DNA of 23,349 bases from Lysobacter antibioticus (GCF_001442535.1 NZ_CP013141.1:5473267-5496615), one strand, 5' to 3'. Counted from the stretch's first letter, positions 1 to 7,873 are shown. Program-made: numbers and translations. Notes: generated by a model from the letters alone, not told the origin.

Positions 1-691
1 CGAGGCTGCGCGCGAGTTCGGCCAGGCGCGCGCTGGCGGCGCCGACGCGTGCCCGGCGCAGACGCGCGCCGGCGGCTGCGGGCAATTGCGCGAGCACGCG
101 CTCGAGCGCTTCGCCGCTCGACAGCGCCAACCACAGCGGGCCGTCGAAGCCGAGCAGTCGCGCGATTTCGAACCGGGACGGCGCGGCCGGTTCGCGCACG
201 TAGATGTCGGCCCGCAGCACGCGTGCGCCGCGCGCCTGCAAGGCCGGCGCGATCACGCCGCGTCCGCCCGCCGCAGTCAGCAAACCGAATGCTTCGTTAT
301 CGAAATGTTGCAGTTCCGCTAACGCGAGCAGACCTTCGCTGTCCATGCGTTGCGGCCACAGCACCTCGTCGATGCCGGCCGCGTTCAACGCCGCCGCGGT
401 GCCTGCGCCGACCGCGTACCAACGCTGGCCGGCGCGCGCGCTCAACGACGGTTGCAGATCGCGCAACGCGCGCGCCGCGGCGGGGCTGGTGACGAGCACG
501 TGCGGCGCCGCCAACGCATCCGATAACGCACGCCGGGATGCGGAATTGTCCTGTGTGCGCACCGACCACGGCGAAAGCTCGATCAATCCGCCGCCGTACT
601 GTGCGGCGATACGACGAAGTTCTTCGTGATCGCCGCTCGGACGCAGTGAGATCACGTACCATCCCGGCGGTTGTCGCAGCTCGCGGCTCAT
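1..691 (-). CDS. hemD: Uroporphyrinogen-III synthase, N-terminal part (cut by window edge)
   Basis: Reading the minus strand from an ATG at 691-689 gives about 230 codons with no stop before the window ends, so the C-terminus is missing. The product starts MSRELRQPPGWYVISLRP and contains VLVTSPAAARAL, WYAVGAGTAAAL and LLTAAGGRGVIAPAL. These match the HemD pattern of two Rossmann-like lobes: 'TSPAAA' in place of the usual TS-N/P-A motif, the 'VG-GTA' turn, and the 'G-GR' segment. HemD closes and inverts ring D of hydroxymethylbilane to give uroporphyrinogen III, the branch point for haem and sirohaem, in the cytoplasm. The next gene is divergent. I assigned this by recognising motifs; no full-length comparison was possible. 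Confidence 0.85.
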   Translation of the reverse strand, partial: MSRELRQPPGWYVISLRPSGDHEELRRIAAQYGGGLIELSPWSVRTQDNSASRRALSDALAAPHVLVTSPAAARALRDLQPSLSARAGQRWYAVGAGTAAALNAAGIDEVLWPQRMDSEGLLALAELQHFDNEAFGLLTAAGGRGVIAPALQARGARVLRADIYVREPAAPSRFEIARLLGFDGPLWLALSSGEALERVLAQLPAAAGARLRRARVGAASARLAELARSL

Positions 692-779
692 GCGAACAGC
701 TTCGCACAGCACTGCCGATCGCGGCACTCGCCGGTGGCCGCCGTCTCCGACGCGACACTCAATACTCCCCCGAACTGCA

Positions 780-1247
780 ATGCCTTCGATGACTTCCGAC
801 ACCGCTCTGCAACGCCTTCATCAGCACTACCAATCGATGCCGCCGGTCGCGGCCATGCAGGTCAACATCGCCGGTTACGACGGCTCGCGCCTGCGCCTGC
901 ACGCGCCGCTGTCGCAGCACGTCAACGACAAGGGCTGCGCCTTCGGCGGCAGTCTCGCCTCGATGATGACCCTGGCCTCCTGGGGCGTGATGTCGCTCGG
1001 CATCGAACAGGCCGGCCTCAAGGCCGAGGTGTTCGTCGCCGACAGCCAGACCCGCTACCTCGCGCCGCTGTTCGCCGACCTGGACGTGCACGCCGAGCTC
1101 GCCCCGGGCGCCGACTGGGGCAGCTTCCTGACCACCCTGCGCGAGCGCCGTCGCGCCCGCACCTCGCTGATCGCGCGCGCGCTGCTGCCCGAAGGCGGGA
1201 TCGCGACCGAGTTCACGGCGCGCTACGTGGCCATCGCTAAGCCCTGA
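780..1247 (+). CDS. YiiD C-terminal-type thioesterase (hotdog fold)
   Basis: A 155-residue protein without a signal peptide. The central segment NDKGCAFGGSLASMM (residues 49-63) followed by a hydrophobic helix is typical of the hotdog-fold 'putative thioesterase, YiiD C-terminal' family, where the conserved N-x-x-G-x-x-F-G-G-S lies at the start of the long hotdog helix. The likely reaction is acyl-CoA or acyl-ACP thioester hydrolysis; the substrate is unknown. In E. coli the domain is fused to an acetyltransferase domain, whereas here it stands alone. The start is uncertain: ATG at 780 and ATG at 789 are both possible and neither has a strong ribosome-binding site. I prefer 780 over longer versions because upstream codons look non-coding and run into the divergent hemD promoter region. 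Confidence 0.8.
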   Translation: MPSMTSDTALQRLHQHYQSMPPVAAMQVNIAGYDGSRLRLHAPLSQHVNDKGCAFGGSLASMMTLASWGVMSLGIEQAGLKAEVFVADSQTRYLAPLFADLDVHAELAPGADWGSFLTTLRERRRARTSLIARALLPEGGIATEFTARYVAIAKP

Positions 1248-1295
1248 CGCGAACGGTAGGATGCACGCCGAACGTCCTTTCCGCCGGAGTCCGCG

Positions 1296-1745
1296 ATGCG
1301 CCCGCTTTCGAACAGCTCGCTTCTGATGCGCTTGTTGCAGCTCGCCCTGATGTTGTCGTGCGTACTCGCGCTCGGCGGTTGCCAGACCACCGGCACCCAG
1401 AACAACAAGATCAGCGAGACCCAGTACGCCTACTCGGCGGCGATCCGCTGGGGCGACTTCGAGGGCGCGGTCAACCTGATCGAGCCCAAGCTGCGCAAGC
1501 AACTGGCGCCGACGACGATGCAGCTGGAGCGCTACAAGCAGATCCAGGTCTCCTCCTACCGCGACGTCGGCACCGAGATGGACAAGGAAAAGGGCACCGC
1601 GGTGCGCCTGATCGACATCGGCGTGATCAACCGCCACACCCTGGCCGAGCGCACCGTGCGCTACACCGAGGCCTGGACCTGGGACCCGGAAGTCAAGACC
1701 TGGTGGCTGGTCAGCGGCCTGCCGGACTTCTGGGCCGGCCAGTAA
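1296..1745 (+). CDS. Small predicted lipoprotein, function unknown
   Basis: A 149-residue protein with a type II signal sequence: a hydrophobic stretch (about residues 9-28) ends in a lipobox LALGGC with the lipidated cysteine at residue 29. The mature part of about 120 residues is soluble, with a helical beginning (YAYSAAIRWGDFEGAV), a basic middle, and a beta-rich end with aromatic residues (EAWTWDPEVKTWWLV). This resembles small NTF2-like or cystatin-like lipoproteins seen in Xanthomonadaceae, but I do not recognise a named family. GGAG at 1286-1289 sits 6 bases before the ATG at 1296; an internal ATG at 1326 would also keep the lipobox. It is followed by a terminator-like hairpin, so it may form a short unit with the thioesterase 48 bp upstream. 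Confidence 0.85.
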   Translation: MRPLSNSSLLMRLLQLALMLSCVLALGGCQTTGTQNNKISETQYAYSAAIRWGDFEGAVNLIEPKLRKQLAPTTMQLERYKQIQVSSYRDVGTEMDKEKGTAVRLIDIGVINRHTLAERTVRYTEAWTWDPEVKTWWLVSGLPDFWAGQ

Positions 1746-1747
1746 CC

Positions 1748-1793
1748 GGTCCGGGCCGCCCGGCTTGGGCGGCCCCGCTCGGACCGCGCTTTT
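1748..1793 (+). terminator. Probable intrinsic terminator after the lipoprotein gene
   Basis: A long hairpin forms from GGTCC (1748-1752) plus GGGCCGCC (1753-1760), a 7-base loop, GGCGGCCC (1768-1775), a 5-base bulge, and GGACC (1781-1785). A short T run (1790-1793) follows four bases later. It lies just after the lipoprotein stop codon. The T run is short, so termination may be partial. Confidence 0.55.
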
Positions 1794-1848
1794 GCGCCGC
1801 CGCGCGCGCTGGGCGACAATCGCCGCCCGTTCGGGCCTCTGCCAGTCC

Positions 1849-1890
1849 GACCCTGTGAGCCCGATCCTGTGAGCATGACCCTGTGAGTCT
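1849..1890 (+). repeat. Three tandem copies of a 14-bp unit at the rhodanese start codon
   Basis: GACCCTGTGAGCCC, GATCCTGTGAGCAT and GACCCTGTGAGTCT follow each other directly at 1849, 1863 and 1877. Each copy carries a GTG, but only the third (1883) is in frame with the rhodanese gene. The unit length is not a multiple of three. Confidence 0.8.
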
Positions 1891-2320
1891 TGAAGAACTG
1901 CTGGCGTTCGCCGGCCGCCACCTGTACCTGTCGCTGGGCTTCGCCGGCCTGACCGTGGCCATCGTCTACACCGAGATCGCGCGCCTGTTCCGCGGCTACA
2001 AGGCCCTGCGCCCGGCCGAGCTGACCGCGCTGATCAACCGCGACAACGCCCTGGTCATTGACCTGTCGGCCAGCACCGAGTTCGAGAAGGGCCACATCCC
2101 GGGCAGCCGTTCGGTCCAGCCGAGCCAGTTCGACCCGGAGAGCAAGCTGCTCGCCAACGCCAAGGCGCTGCCGGTCGTGGCGGTGTGCCGCACCGGCCAG
2201 GCCTCGGCCGACGCCGCCAAGCGCCTGAAGAAGGCCGGTTTCGAGCAGGTCTATTGGCTCGACGGCGGTATCCAGGCCTGGCAACAGGCCGAACTGCCCT
2301 TGATCAAGGGCCGCGGCTGA
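1883..2320 (+). CDS. Membrane-anchored rhodanese-like protein (YibN type)
   Basis: A 145-residue protein with one N-terminal membrane segment (about residues 13-31) followed by a single rhodanese domain facing, by analogy with E. coli YibN, the cytoplasm. The active-site loop is VCRTGQAS with the catalytic cysteine at residue 102, and GHIPGSRSV (70-78) and WLDGGIQAW (125-133) are family hallmarks. Rhodaneses carry sulfur as a cysteine persulfide; the acceptor is unknown. The gene precedes secB and gpsA, the same neighbourhood as E. coli yibN, but glutaredoxin gene grxC is absent between them. The start is an unusual GTG at 1883 inside a triplicated 14-bp repeat; no in-frame ATG exists nearby. 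Confidence 0.88.
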   Translation: MSLEELLAFAGRHLYLSLGFAGLTVAIVYTEIARLFRGYKALRPAELTALINRDNALVIDLSASTEFEKGHIPGSRSVQPSQFDPESKLLANAKALPVVAVCRTGQASADAAKRLKKAGFEQVYWLDGGIQAWQQAELPLIKGRG

Positions 2321-2426
2321 GCCCTGCGGCGGGGCCGCGACGCTGTCGCGCCACCGCCACGGGCGCCGCCTAGACTGCGCCTCCTCTACCCTCGATAGCC
2401 GCCGTGCGTGATCCCGGTCCGGGTGT

Positions 2427-2456
2427 TTGGTCCCGGTCCGCGCGAGCGGGCATAAT
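2427..2456 (+). promoter_or_regulatory. Possible secB promoter
   Basis: TTGGTC (2427-2432) and CATAAT (2451-2456) are separated by 18 bp and lie 38 bp before the secB start. A 10-base direct repeat TCCCGGTCCG occurs at 2412-2421 and 2431-2440, overlapping the -35 region. This is pattern-based only. Confidence 0.4.
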
Positions 2457-2493
2457 CGACCTCTTTTCTGAATTCCGCTGGGGAGTCACCCGA

Positions 2494-3009
2494 ATGTCCG
2501 AAGAAAACGTCAACGGCGCCACCGCGCCGGCCGAAGCCGCAACCGGCCCCGCGTTCACCGTCGAGAAGATCTACGTAAAGGACGTCTCCTTCGAGGTGCC
2601 CGGCGCTCCGGCCGTGTTCGCCGAAGCCGCGCAGCCGCAGTTGCAGCTGAACCTGTCGCAGAACGTGCAGCGCGTCGGCGAGAACGCCTTCGAGGTCGTG
2701 CTCGGCATCACCCTGACCTGCACCGCCAACGACAAGCCGATGTACCTGGCCGAAGTGAAGCAGGCCGGCGTGTTCGGCCTGATCGGCTTCGACGCGGCGA
2801 CCCTCGACGCGATGCTCGGCACCCACTGCCCGAACGTGCTCTACCCGTACGCGCGCCAGCTCGTCAGCGACCTGATTCAGGCCGGCGGCTTCCCGCCGTT
2901 CTTCCTGCAGCCGATCAACTTCGACGCCCTGTACGCCGAAGGCGTGCGTCAGCGCGGCGCCCAGTCCGAAGGCGGCCTGGCCGACGCGGAAACCGCAGGC
3001 AACGCCTGA
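2494..3009 (+). CDS. secB: Protein-export chaperone SecB
   Basis: A 171-residue, acidic cytoplasmic protein. Characteristic SecB segments are [14 protein letters not shown] (26-39), the beta strands [11 protein letters not shown] (49-59), [13 protein letters not shown] (87-99), and the helix [35 protein letters not shown] (split here at 116-150). SecB tetramers hold precursor proteins unfolded and hand them to SecA. A longer in-frame ORF starts at 2404, but ATG 2494 is preferred because GGGGAG lies about 8 bases upstream, the protein then has the normal family length, and the extra segment looks non-coding. It is followed by gpsA after 19 bp, the conserved proteobacterial order. Confidence 0.97.
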   Translation: MSEENVNGATAPAEAATGPAFTVEKIYVKDVSFEVPGAPAVFAEAAQPQLQLNLSQNVQRVGENAFEVVLGITLTCTANDKPMYLAEVKQAGVFGLIGFDAATLDAMLGTHCPNVLYPYARQLVSDLIQAGGFPPFFLQPINFDALYAEGVRQRGAQSEGGLADAETAGNA

Positions 3010-3028
3010 GCCACGGCTCGCCTCGCGC

Positions 3029-4075
3029 ATGACCCACGATCCGTCGCCGGCCGCTGCGCCGAAACCGCGCGTGGCGGTGCTCGGTGCCGGCTCCTGGGGC
3101 ACCGCGCTGGCCGCTCTGATCGCCCGCCACGGTCATCCGACCGTGCTGTGGGGCCGCGACGCCGACGGCGCCGCGGCCATCGATACGCGGCATGAAAACC
3201 CGCGCTACCTGCCCGGCATCGCCTTGCCGGACTCCCTGCGCGCGACCACCGACCTGGCTCTTGCCCTGCGCGACGCCGACCTGGTCCTCGTGGTGGTGCC
3301 CTCGCACGCCTTCGCCGAAACCCTGCGCGAGCTCGCCCCGCACCGTCCCGCGCACGCGGGCGTGGCCTGGGCGACCAAGGGCTTCGAACCCGGCAGCGGC
3401 CGCTTCCTGCACGAAGTCGCCGGCGAAGTGCTCGGCGACGACGTGCCGCTGGCCGTGGTGACCGGGCCTTCGTTCGCCAAGGAAGTCGCGCAAGGCCTGC
3501 CGACCGCGCTGACCGTGCATTCCGACGATGCCGCCTTCGCCCAGAGCGTCGCCGATGCCCTGCACGGGCCGGCGTTCCGCGCCTACACCGGCGACGACAT
3601 GCTCGGCGCCGAACTCGGGGGTGCGATGAAGAACGTGCTCGCGGTCGCCACCGGCGTCGCCGACGGCATGCAGCTCGGCCTCAATGCGCGTGCCGGCCTG
3701 ATCACCCGCGGCCTCAACGAAATGCTGCGCCTCAACCAGGCCATCGGTGGCCAGCCCGAGACCCTGATGGGCCTGGCCGGCCTCGGCGACCTGGTGCTGA
3801 CCTGCACCGGCGATCTGTCGCGCAACCGCCGCCTGGGCCTGGCCCTCGGCCGCGGCCAGTCGATCGAGGACGCGGTGCGCGAGATCGGCCAGGTCGTCGA
3901 ATCGGTGCAGACCGCCGACGAGGTGATGCGCCAGGCCGAACGCCACGGCGTCGAACTACCGATCTCCAATGCGGTGCGCGCCGTGCTGCACGGCGAGATC
4001 ACCCCGGCCGACGGTCTGCGCAAGTTGCTCTCGCGCGAACAGAAACCCGAATACCCGACCGACCTGTTCGGTTGA
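3029..4075 (+). CDS. gpsA: NAD(P)-dependent glycerol-3-phosphate dehydrogenase
   Basis: A 348-residue cytoplasmic enzyme that reduces dihydroxyacetone phosphate to sn-glycerol-3-phosphate for phospholipid synthesis. The N-terminal Rossmann motif [14 protein letters not shown] spans residues 15-28, [10 protein letters not shown] (144-153) and the catalytic lysine region GGAMKNVLA (197-205, Lys201) are conserved, and [12 protein letters not shown] and [10 protein letters not shown] mark the C-terminal helical substrate domain. Length is normal for the family. It follows secB closely and probably shares its transcript. A 9-bp hairpin lies just downstream. Confidence 0.97.
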   Translation: MTHDPSPAAAPKPRVAVLGAGSWGTALAALIARHGHPTVLWGRDADGAAAIDTRHENPRYLPGIALPDSLRATTDLALALRDADLVLVVVPSHAFAETLRELAPHRPAHAGVAWATKGFEPGSGRFLHEVAGEVLGDDVPLAVVTGPSFAKEVAQGLPTALTVHSDDAAFAQSVADALHGPAFRAYTGDDMLGAELGGAMKNVLAVATGVADGMQLGLNARAGLITRGLNEMLRLNQAIGGQPETLMGLAGLGDLVLTCTGDLSRNRRLGLALGRGQSIEDAVREIGQVVESVQTADEVMRQAERHGVELPISNAVRAVLHGEITPADGLRKLLSREQKPEYPTDLFG

Positions 4076-4081
4076 GTGGCA

Positions 4082-4103
4082 ACGCCGGCGCTGTCGCCGG
4101 CGT
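4082..4103 (+). terminator. GC-rich hairpin downstream of gpsA
   Basis: ACGCCGGCG (4082-4090), loop CTGT, and CGCCGGCGT (4095-4103) make a perfect 9-bp stem 6 bp after the gpsA stop. There is no T run, so it may be a Rho-assisted or partial terminator, or an mRNA 3'-end stabiliser. Confidence 0.4.
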
Positions 4104-4163
4104 CGCCTCCGCCGCGATGAGCGCGGCCACCCCCCCTTCGAAACCCTCGGGAAAGGAACTCCT

Positions 4164-5705
4164 ATGCGTCGTACGCGGGCCGTCTGGCCGTTCGTGCTCT
4201 CCCTGTTGTCGTTGCCGGCCTTCGCCGCCGCGCCGCCCTGCGGCAGTTATGTGGCCGACGACTCCCCGGATCGCCTGATCTTCGACGGCAGCCGCGTCGA
4301 GTTGCGCGACGAGGAAGGTTTCCTCTCCGAGTTCTCGCCCTACGCCTACCGCGTCGAAGGCGACACGCTATGGCTGCGCTCGGGCGACAGCAATCTGCTC
4401 AAGACCTACACCATCGAAAGCGACGGCCGCCTGATCCAGCAGGCCGACCGTTTCGACAACGGTGGCGCGGTCTACAAGCAGGTCGCCAAGGCGCAGTGCC
4501 AGCCGGCGAGCGTCCAGGTCGTGGCGGTCGCGCCGAACCAGGGCAAGGAGCGCGGCGACGACCAGAAAGACTGCGCGCTCGGCGACGTCCAGTCCTGCGT
4601 CGCGGCGATCGAGTACGACAACAGCCTCGCGCCGACGCAACGCGCGGCCAAACTGGAAACCTACTGCCGTCGCGACCGCAGCCCTTACGCCTGCAAGCAA
4701 TGGGTCAAGGCGCTGAGCGCCGAAGAAGATGGCGCGCCGCTGTATCTGTTCCGCACCAAGCGCTTGCCCGAGGCCGGCTTGGCCGCGTTGCGGGTGTCCT
4801 GCCGCGACATCGGTTACGGCGAGGCCTGCGAGTCCCTGGCCGATCAGCAATGGCTGGCCGGGCGCTATGCCGATGCGCGCGACAGCTTCGCCTTCGCCTG
4901 CGACGGCAAGTTGTCCAAGGAGGCGTGCAAGCGTGTCGAAGAGCTGCGTGGGCTGAGCCTGCGCAACGACGCGCCGCGCCAGTCGCCGCGCCAGCCTTGC
5001 GGCAGTTACGCCTCTGCCGACATCGAATCGAGCCTGTTCGGCTTGTTCCGTTTCGGCGACGGGCAGGGCGCGACCGTGTCGGAGGAAGGCGAGTTCGACA
5101 TGCGCTACCGCCTGCTCGAAGACGAGGTGCTGGTGCGCCACGACAAGGGCGACGATTTCGTGCTGCGCTGGTTGGATGCCGACACGTTGATCGGCATGGA
5201 CGAGTGGACCCGCTACAAGTCGTACCGGCGCATCGAGTCCGCGCAGTGCGAAGCCATCGCCATGCCGGTGGCCGGCAAGCAGGTCAGGGAAACGCCGTAC
5301 AAAGTCGACCATTGCGCCTTGACCGATCCAGGCGGCGCCGCGGCCTGTTGCGCCAAGGGTTCGATGTCGGCCTGCATGGGCGAGGGCCACATGGCCGCGC
5401 TCAACAATTACTGGGCCAAGGCCGCGGGTTTTTACGACAAGGTCTGCGCGATGCATGTGCGCGAAGGCTGCGGCAACCTCGTCGCGGCTTATCACAACAC
5501 CGGCGACGACAAACTGCTCGCCGGCATCCGCAAGGTTTGCGCGGACACGCCCGATTCGGTGGCCTGCGAAGAGCTGCAACTGGCCAGCCCGCAGCAGGTC
5601 GAAGAGAAGCGTCTGGAGCGCGAGCTGGCGCAGGAATTGCAGAAGCTGCTGCAGGAAGGCGCGAAGGACGGCGAATCGCAGGAAGCGGCCGAAGGCGAGC
5701 GCTGA
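4164..5705 (+). CDS. Secreted cysteine-rich protein with a duplicated domain, function unknown
   Basis: A 513-residue protein with a Sec signal peptide (residues 1 to about 23, ending FAAA). The mature part has two similar halves. Each begins with PCGSY (25-29 and 278-282), continues through a small beta-rich module, and closes with a Gln-Cys pair (111-112 and 361-362). Each is followed by a helical, cysteine-rich stretch resembling Sel1-like repeats (C-x-x-G-x-x-C-type spacing, for example CALGDVQSC at 137-145 and CAKGSMSAC at 396-404). The C-terminal 35 residues are a charged Glu/Gln-rich helix. It is probably periplasmic, with disulfides. ATG 4164 is chosen because AAGGA lies 6 bases upstream and it begins the signal peptide. 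No function can be assigned. Confidence 0.85.
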   Translation: MRRTRAVWPFVLSLLSLPAFAAAPPCGSYVADDSPDRLIFDGSRVELRDEEGFLSEFSPYAYRVEGDTLWLRSGDSNLLKTYTIESDGRLIQQADRFDNGGAVYKQVAKAQCQPASVQVVAVAPNQGKERGDDQKDCALGDVQSCVAAIEYDNSLAPTQRAAKLETYCRRDRSPYACKQWVKALSAEEDGAPLYLFRTKRLPEAGLAALRVSCRDIGYGEACESLADQQWLAGRYADARDSFAFACDGKLSKEACKRVEELRGLSLRNDAPRQSPRQPCGSYASADIESSLFGLFRFGDGQGATVSEEGEFDMRYRLLEDEVLVRHDKGDDFVLRWLDADTLIGMDEWTRYKSYRRIESAQCEAIAMPVAGKQVRETPYKVDHCALTDPGGAAACCAKGSMSACMGEGHMAALNNYWAKAAGFYDKVCAMHVREGCGNLVAAYHNTGDDKLLAGIRKVCADTPDSVACEELQLASPQQVEEKRLERELAQELQKLLQEGAKDGESQEAAEGER

Positions 5706-5764
5706 GCGCGAGGCCCGGCCCGCAGACGCCGGTTATCGGCAGGCCCTGGCGCCGCCGCAACGAA

Positions 5765-5838
5765 GTAGGAGCGCCGTCGCCACGAAGGCGATCGCCGCCG
5801 CCACGAAGCGAGTCGACCGCAGCGGCTTCGCCGATCCG
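5765..5838. repeat. Probable Xanthomonadaceae-type intergenic repeat, degenerate
   Basis: The stretch begins GTAGGAGCG (5765-5773), runs through two CACGAAG-containing units (5791 and 5812 regions) and ends near GCAGCGGCTTCGCCGAT. It resembles the short 'GTAGGAGCGGCG' intergenic repeats I know from Lysobacter and related genomes. It lies in a non-coding gap between convergent genes. Family membership is from memory and unconfirmed. Confidence 0.4.
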
Positions 5839-5844
5839 AACCGC

Positions 5845-5875
5845 AAAAAAAGAGCCCGGCCTTTCGGCCGGGCTC
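5845..5875 (-). terminator. Intrinsic terminator of the Ax21-family gene
   Basis: On the minus strand, GAGCCCGGCC (5875-5866), a GAAA loop and GGCCGGGCTC (5861-5852) form a perfect 10-bp stem followed by seven T residues (5851-5845). It lies about 70 bp downstream of the minus-strand gene's stop codon. Confidence 0.92.
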
Positions 5876-5946
5876 GATCGCGACGTTTCGGGGGAGAGAG
5901 AGAACGGATCGCGGTGTTGCGGAATACTTATCGGTAGCGCTTTCTA

Positions 5947-6549
5947 TCAGAAGCTGAAGCGCGGGCCGATGAAGAATTCCTTTTCGCCGCCGTCGAGGAA
6001 CTTGGCGTCGGCGGTGATGCCCCAGTTCTGGTTGAACTTCACCAGGGTACCGACACGGCCGTAGAACTTGCCGTCGTAGTGCTTGTCGTAGTCCTGATAG
6101 CCGGCGAAGGCATAGCCTTCCCAGTTCGGCGTCAGGCTGCCGTTGATACCGGCTTCGACGCTGCCGCCCTTGAGCTTGTAGTTGCCGAACGAGCCGAAGT
6201 CGGACTTGTTGTGCTCATAAGCGACGCGGGTCACCAGGTCGACGCGCTTGCTCAGCTCGTGGTTGTAGCCCACGCCCAGGCGCAGATGATCGACGTCGTA
6301 GCCGGGAACGCGGAACGTACCGAAGTTGTACGAATCGGTCTTCTGCTGGCTGTAGCTGCCGAAGACATGGAAACTCGGGTGGAACGCGTACGAACCGCCG
6401 ATGGCCCAGCCGTCGGAGTCGGTGTACTTGGTTTCGCCGTCGGTCTTGGCGTAACCGGCCTGTGCGTAGTTGTAGGACACGCCTTCGGCCGCGGAAGCTG
6501 CGAACGGCAGGGCGGCGGCGAGGGTGAGGGCAAGCAATGCGCGCTTCAT
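5947..6549 (-). CDS. Ax21-family outer-membrane beta-barrel protein
   Basis: A 200-residue protein with a Sec signal peptide (about residues 1-20, ending ASA) and a mature part of alternating hydrophobic/polar beta strands with many aromatic residues and glycines. It starts AEGVSYNYAQAGYAK and ends in GPRFSF, the terminal phenylalanine expected of an outer-membrane barrel. Strands such as FHVFGSYSQQKTDSYNFGTF and HLRLGVGYNHEL match the Ax21 family of Xanthomonas, Stenotrophomonas and Lysobacter. The family's early description as a secreted immunity and quorum signal was retracted; an outer-membrane or vesicle protein is the safer description. It is a single-gene unit with its own terminator and a long, structured leader. 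Confidence 0.85.
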   Translation of the reverse strand: MKRALLALTLAAALPFAASAAEGVSYNYAQAGYAKTDGETKYTDSDGWAIGGSYAFHPSFHVFGSYSQQKTDSYNFGTFRVPGYDVDHLRLGVGYNHELSKRVDLVTRVAYEHNKSDFGSFGNYKLKGGSVEAGINGSLTPNWEGYAFAGYQDYDKHYDGKFYGRVGTLVKFNQNWGITADAKFLDGGEKEFFIGPRFSF

Positions 6550-6913
6550 AAGGTCTAAGCCTCTTTATTGGTTTTATTCCGAATCCTCGCGCCTCGGAGT
6601 AAGGCGTCCGTGTGGATTCGGTGTGCGCAGTATCGGCATCGCGCTTCAATCGAACCTGAATTTTGTGTGCCTTTTTACAGGAACTAAACGTTCTGCTTAC
6701 GGTACTTGGACATTTACCTAGGCCTTAAGTCATGGTTTTTTCCGTTCGATTCAGCGAATGGCGATGCAATCTTGCTCGCGGCTGAATGTTTTGTTTCGCC
6801 GTATTCGGCAAAGCCGCGCGATCGATCGGCGCGAAACGCAAGGAACGGATATCGCTCGAGCCGACCGCGGCCCGAAGATGCGCGCACCTTGTTTGTTCCG
6901 CGAGCGCCGACTC
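6550..6913. other. Non-coding gap with relatively AT-rich sequence, including the Ax21-family leader
   Basis: This 364-bp gap between two divergent genes is less GC-rich than its surroundings, especially 6655-6740. It must hold the promoters of the minus-strand Ax21-family gene and the plus-strand dioxygenase gene. It contains a two-part hairpin in the Ax21-family leader and an operator-like inverted repeat, GAAC-N5-GTTC (6681-6693). I could not pick a convincing -35/-10 pair. An in-frame ORF extends the dioxygenase back to 6758, but that extension looks like arginine-rich non-coding translation. Confidence 0.5.
6579..6621 (-). promoter_or_regulatory. Possible structured 5' leader of the Ax21-family mRNA
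   Basis: CCGAATCC (6579-6586) pairs with GGATTCGG (6614-6621). Inside, CGCCT (6590-6594) pairs with AGGCG (6602-6606) around a 7-base loop. The structure would sit 30-72 bases before the minus-strand start codon if transcription begins further upstream. Confidence 0.4.
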
Positions 6914-7672
6914 ATGACGTTTGTCATCGATCACCCCTTACGCCCCATGCCGTCGGGCGAATTTCTGGCGCTTGACGAACGCGTCGGGGCGCAGGACTGG
7001 GGTGTCGCCGCCGCCGCGCTGGATGGCGGCGGCCACGCGCTGATCCGGCAGTTGCTGACGCGCGAGGAATGCGACGTGATCGCCGGCGCTTACGACGAGG
7101 AGGCCCGTTACCGCAGTCGCGTGGTCATGGCCCGGCACGGCTTCGGTCGCGGCGAATACCGTTATTTCCGTTATCCCTTGCCCGATCTCGTGCAAGGTTT
7201 GCGCAGCGCCTTGTACCCGCGGCTCGCGCCGATCGCCGAACGCTGGAACCAGGCCATGGGCATCGCCGTAGGCTATCCGCCGCGGCTGCAAGACTTCCTC
7301 GCCCGCTGCCACGCCGCGGGCCAGGCCCGGCCGACGCCGCTGTTGTTGCGTTATGCGAGCGGCGACTACAACTGCCTGCATCAGGACCTGTACGGCGAGC
7401 ACGTATTCCCTTTGCAGGCGGCGATCCTGCTGTCGCAGCCGGGGCGCGATTTCGAAGGCGGCGAGTTCGTGTTGACCGAGCAGCGCCCGCGCATGCAATC
7501 GCGGGTCGAGGTGGTGCCATTGCAACAGGGCGATGCGGTGGTGTTCGCGGTTAACCAACGGCCGGTGCGCGGCGCGCGCGGTCATTACCGCGTGGCGATG
7601 CGTCACGGCGTCAGCCGCCTGCATTCGGGGCAGCGGCATACTCTGGGCCTGATCTTCCACGACGCGGGCTGA
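6914..7672 (+). CDS. 2-oxoglutarate/Fe(II)-dependent dioxygenase
   Basis: A 252-residue cytoplasmic protein. The iron-binding facial triad is visible: His156-x-Asp158 in NCLHQDLYGEH, and a distal histidine in VAMRHGVSRLHSG (His231), with Arg241 in GQRHTLGLIFHD as the likely 2-oxoglutarate carboxylate ligand. FEGGEFVLTEQRP (180-192) and QGDAVVFA (205-212) are the usual double-stranded beta-helix strands of this prolyl-hydroxylase-like family. The enzyme probably hydroxylates or oxidises a protein side chain, nucleobase or small molecule; the substrate is unknown. I start at ATG 6914 because earlier codons look non-coding; no strong ribosome-binding site supports it. The gene stands alone. Confidence 0.85.
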   Translation: MTFVIDHPLRPMPSGEFLALDERVGAQDWGVAAAALDGGGHALIRQLLTREECDVIAGAYDEEARYRSRVVMARHGFGRGEYRYFRYPLPDLVQGLRSALYPRLAPIAERWNQAMGIAVGYPPRLQDFLARCHAAGQARPTPLLLRYASGDYNCLHQDLYGEHVFPLQAAILLSQPGRDFEGGEFVLTEQRPRMQSRVEVVPLQQGDAVVFAVNQRPVRGARGHYRVAMRHGVSRLHSGQRHTLGLIFHDAG

Positions 7673-7769
7673 GCGTCGCGGCGATAACGCCAAGGCATGC
7701 CGGGCACGGCCAGCGCTGGCGCTGCCGGCGGCGAGGCCAGGTTACGGCGGCCTGTGCGAGCACCGGTGT

Positions 7770-7781
7770 TTCATGCATGAA
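7770..7781. promoter_or_regulatory. 12-bp perfect palindrome, possible operator
   Basis: TTCATGCATGAA lies in the 275-bp gap upstream of the CHAP-like gene, locally the least GC-rich part of that gap. A regulator site is possible; no family is recognised. Confidence 0.25.
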
Positions 7782-7873
7782 CGACTCGAACGTGACCGTG
7801 TTCGCACGGCCGCGGCGTTGGTTATGGAGTCGCGGCCCATCGCCGCGACGACGCGACGATGACCGATCGCGGT

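Noticed and set aside
299..312. GAAATGTTGCAG, a Zur half-site look-alike
   Set aside because: It lies inside hemD coding sequence and has no matching second half.
6758..6913. 52-codon upstream extension of the dioxygenase gene
   Set aside because: Arginine-rich, unlike the family, and it covers the divergent intergenic region.
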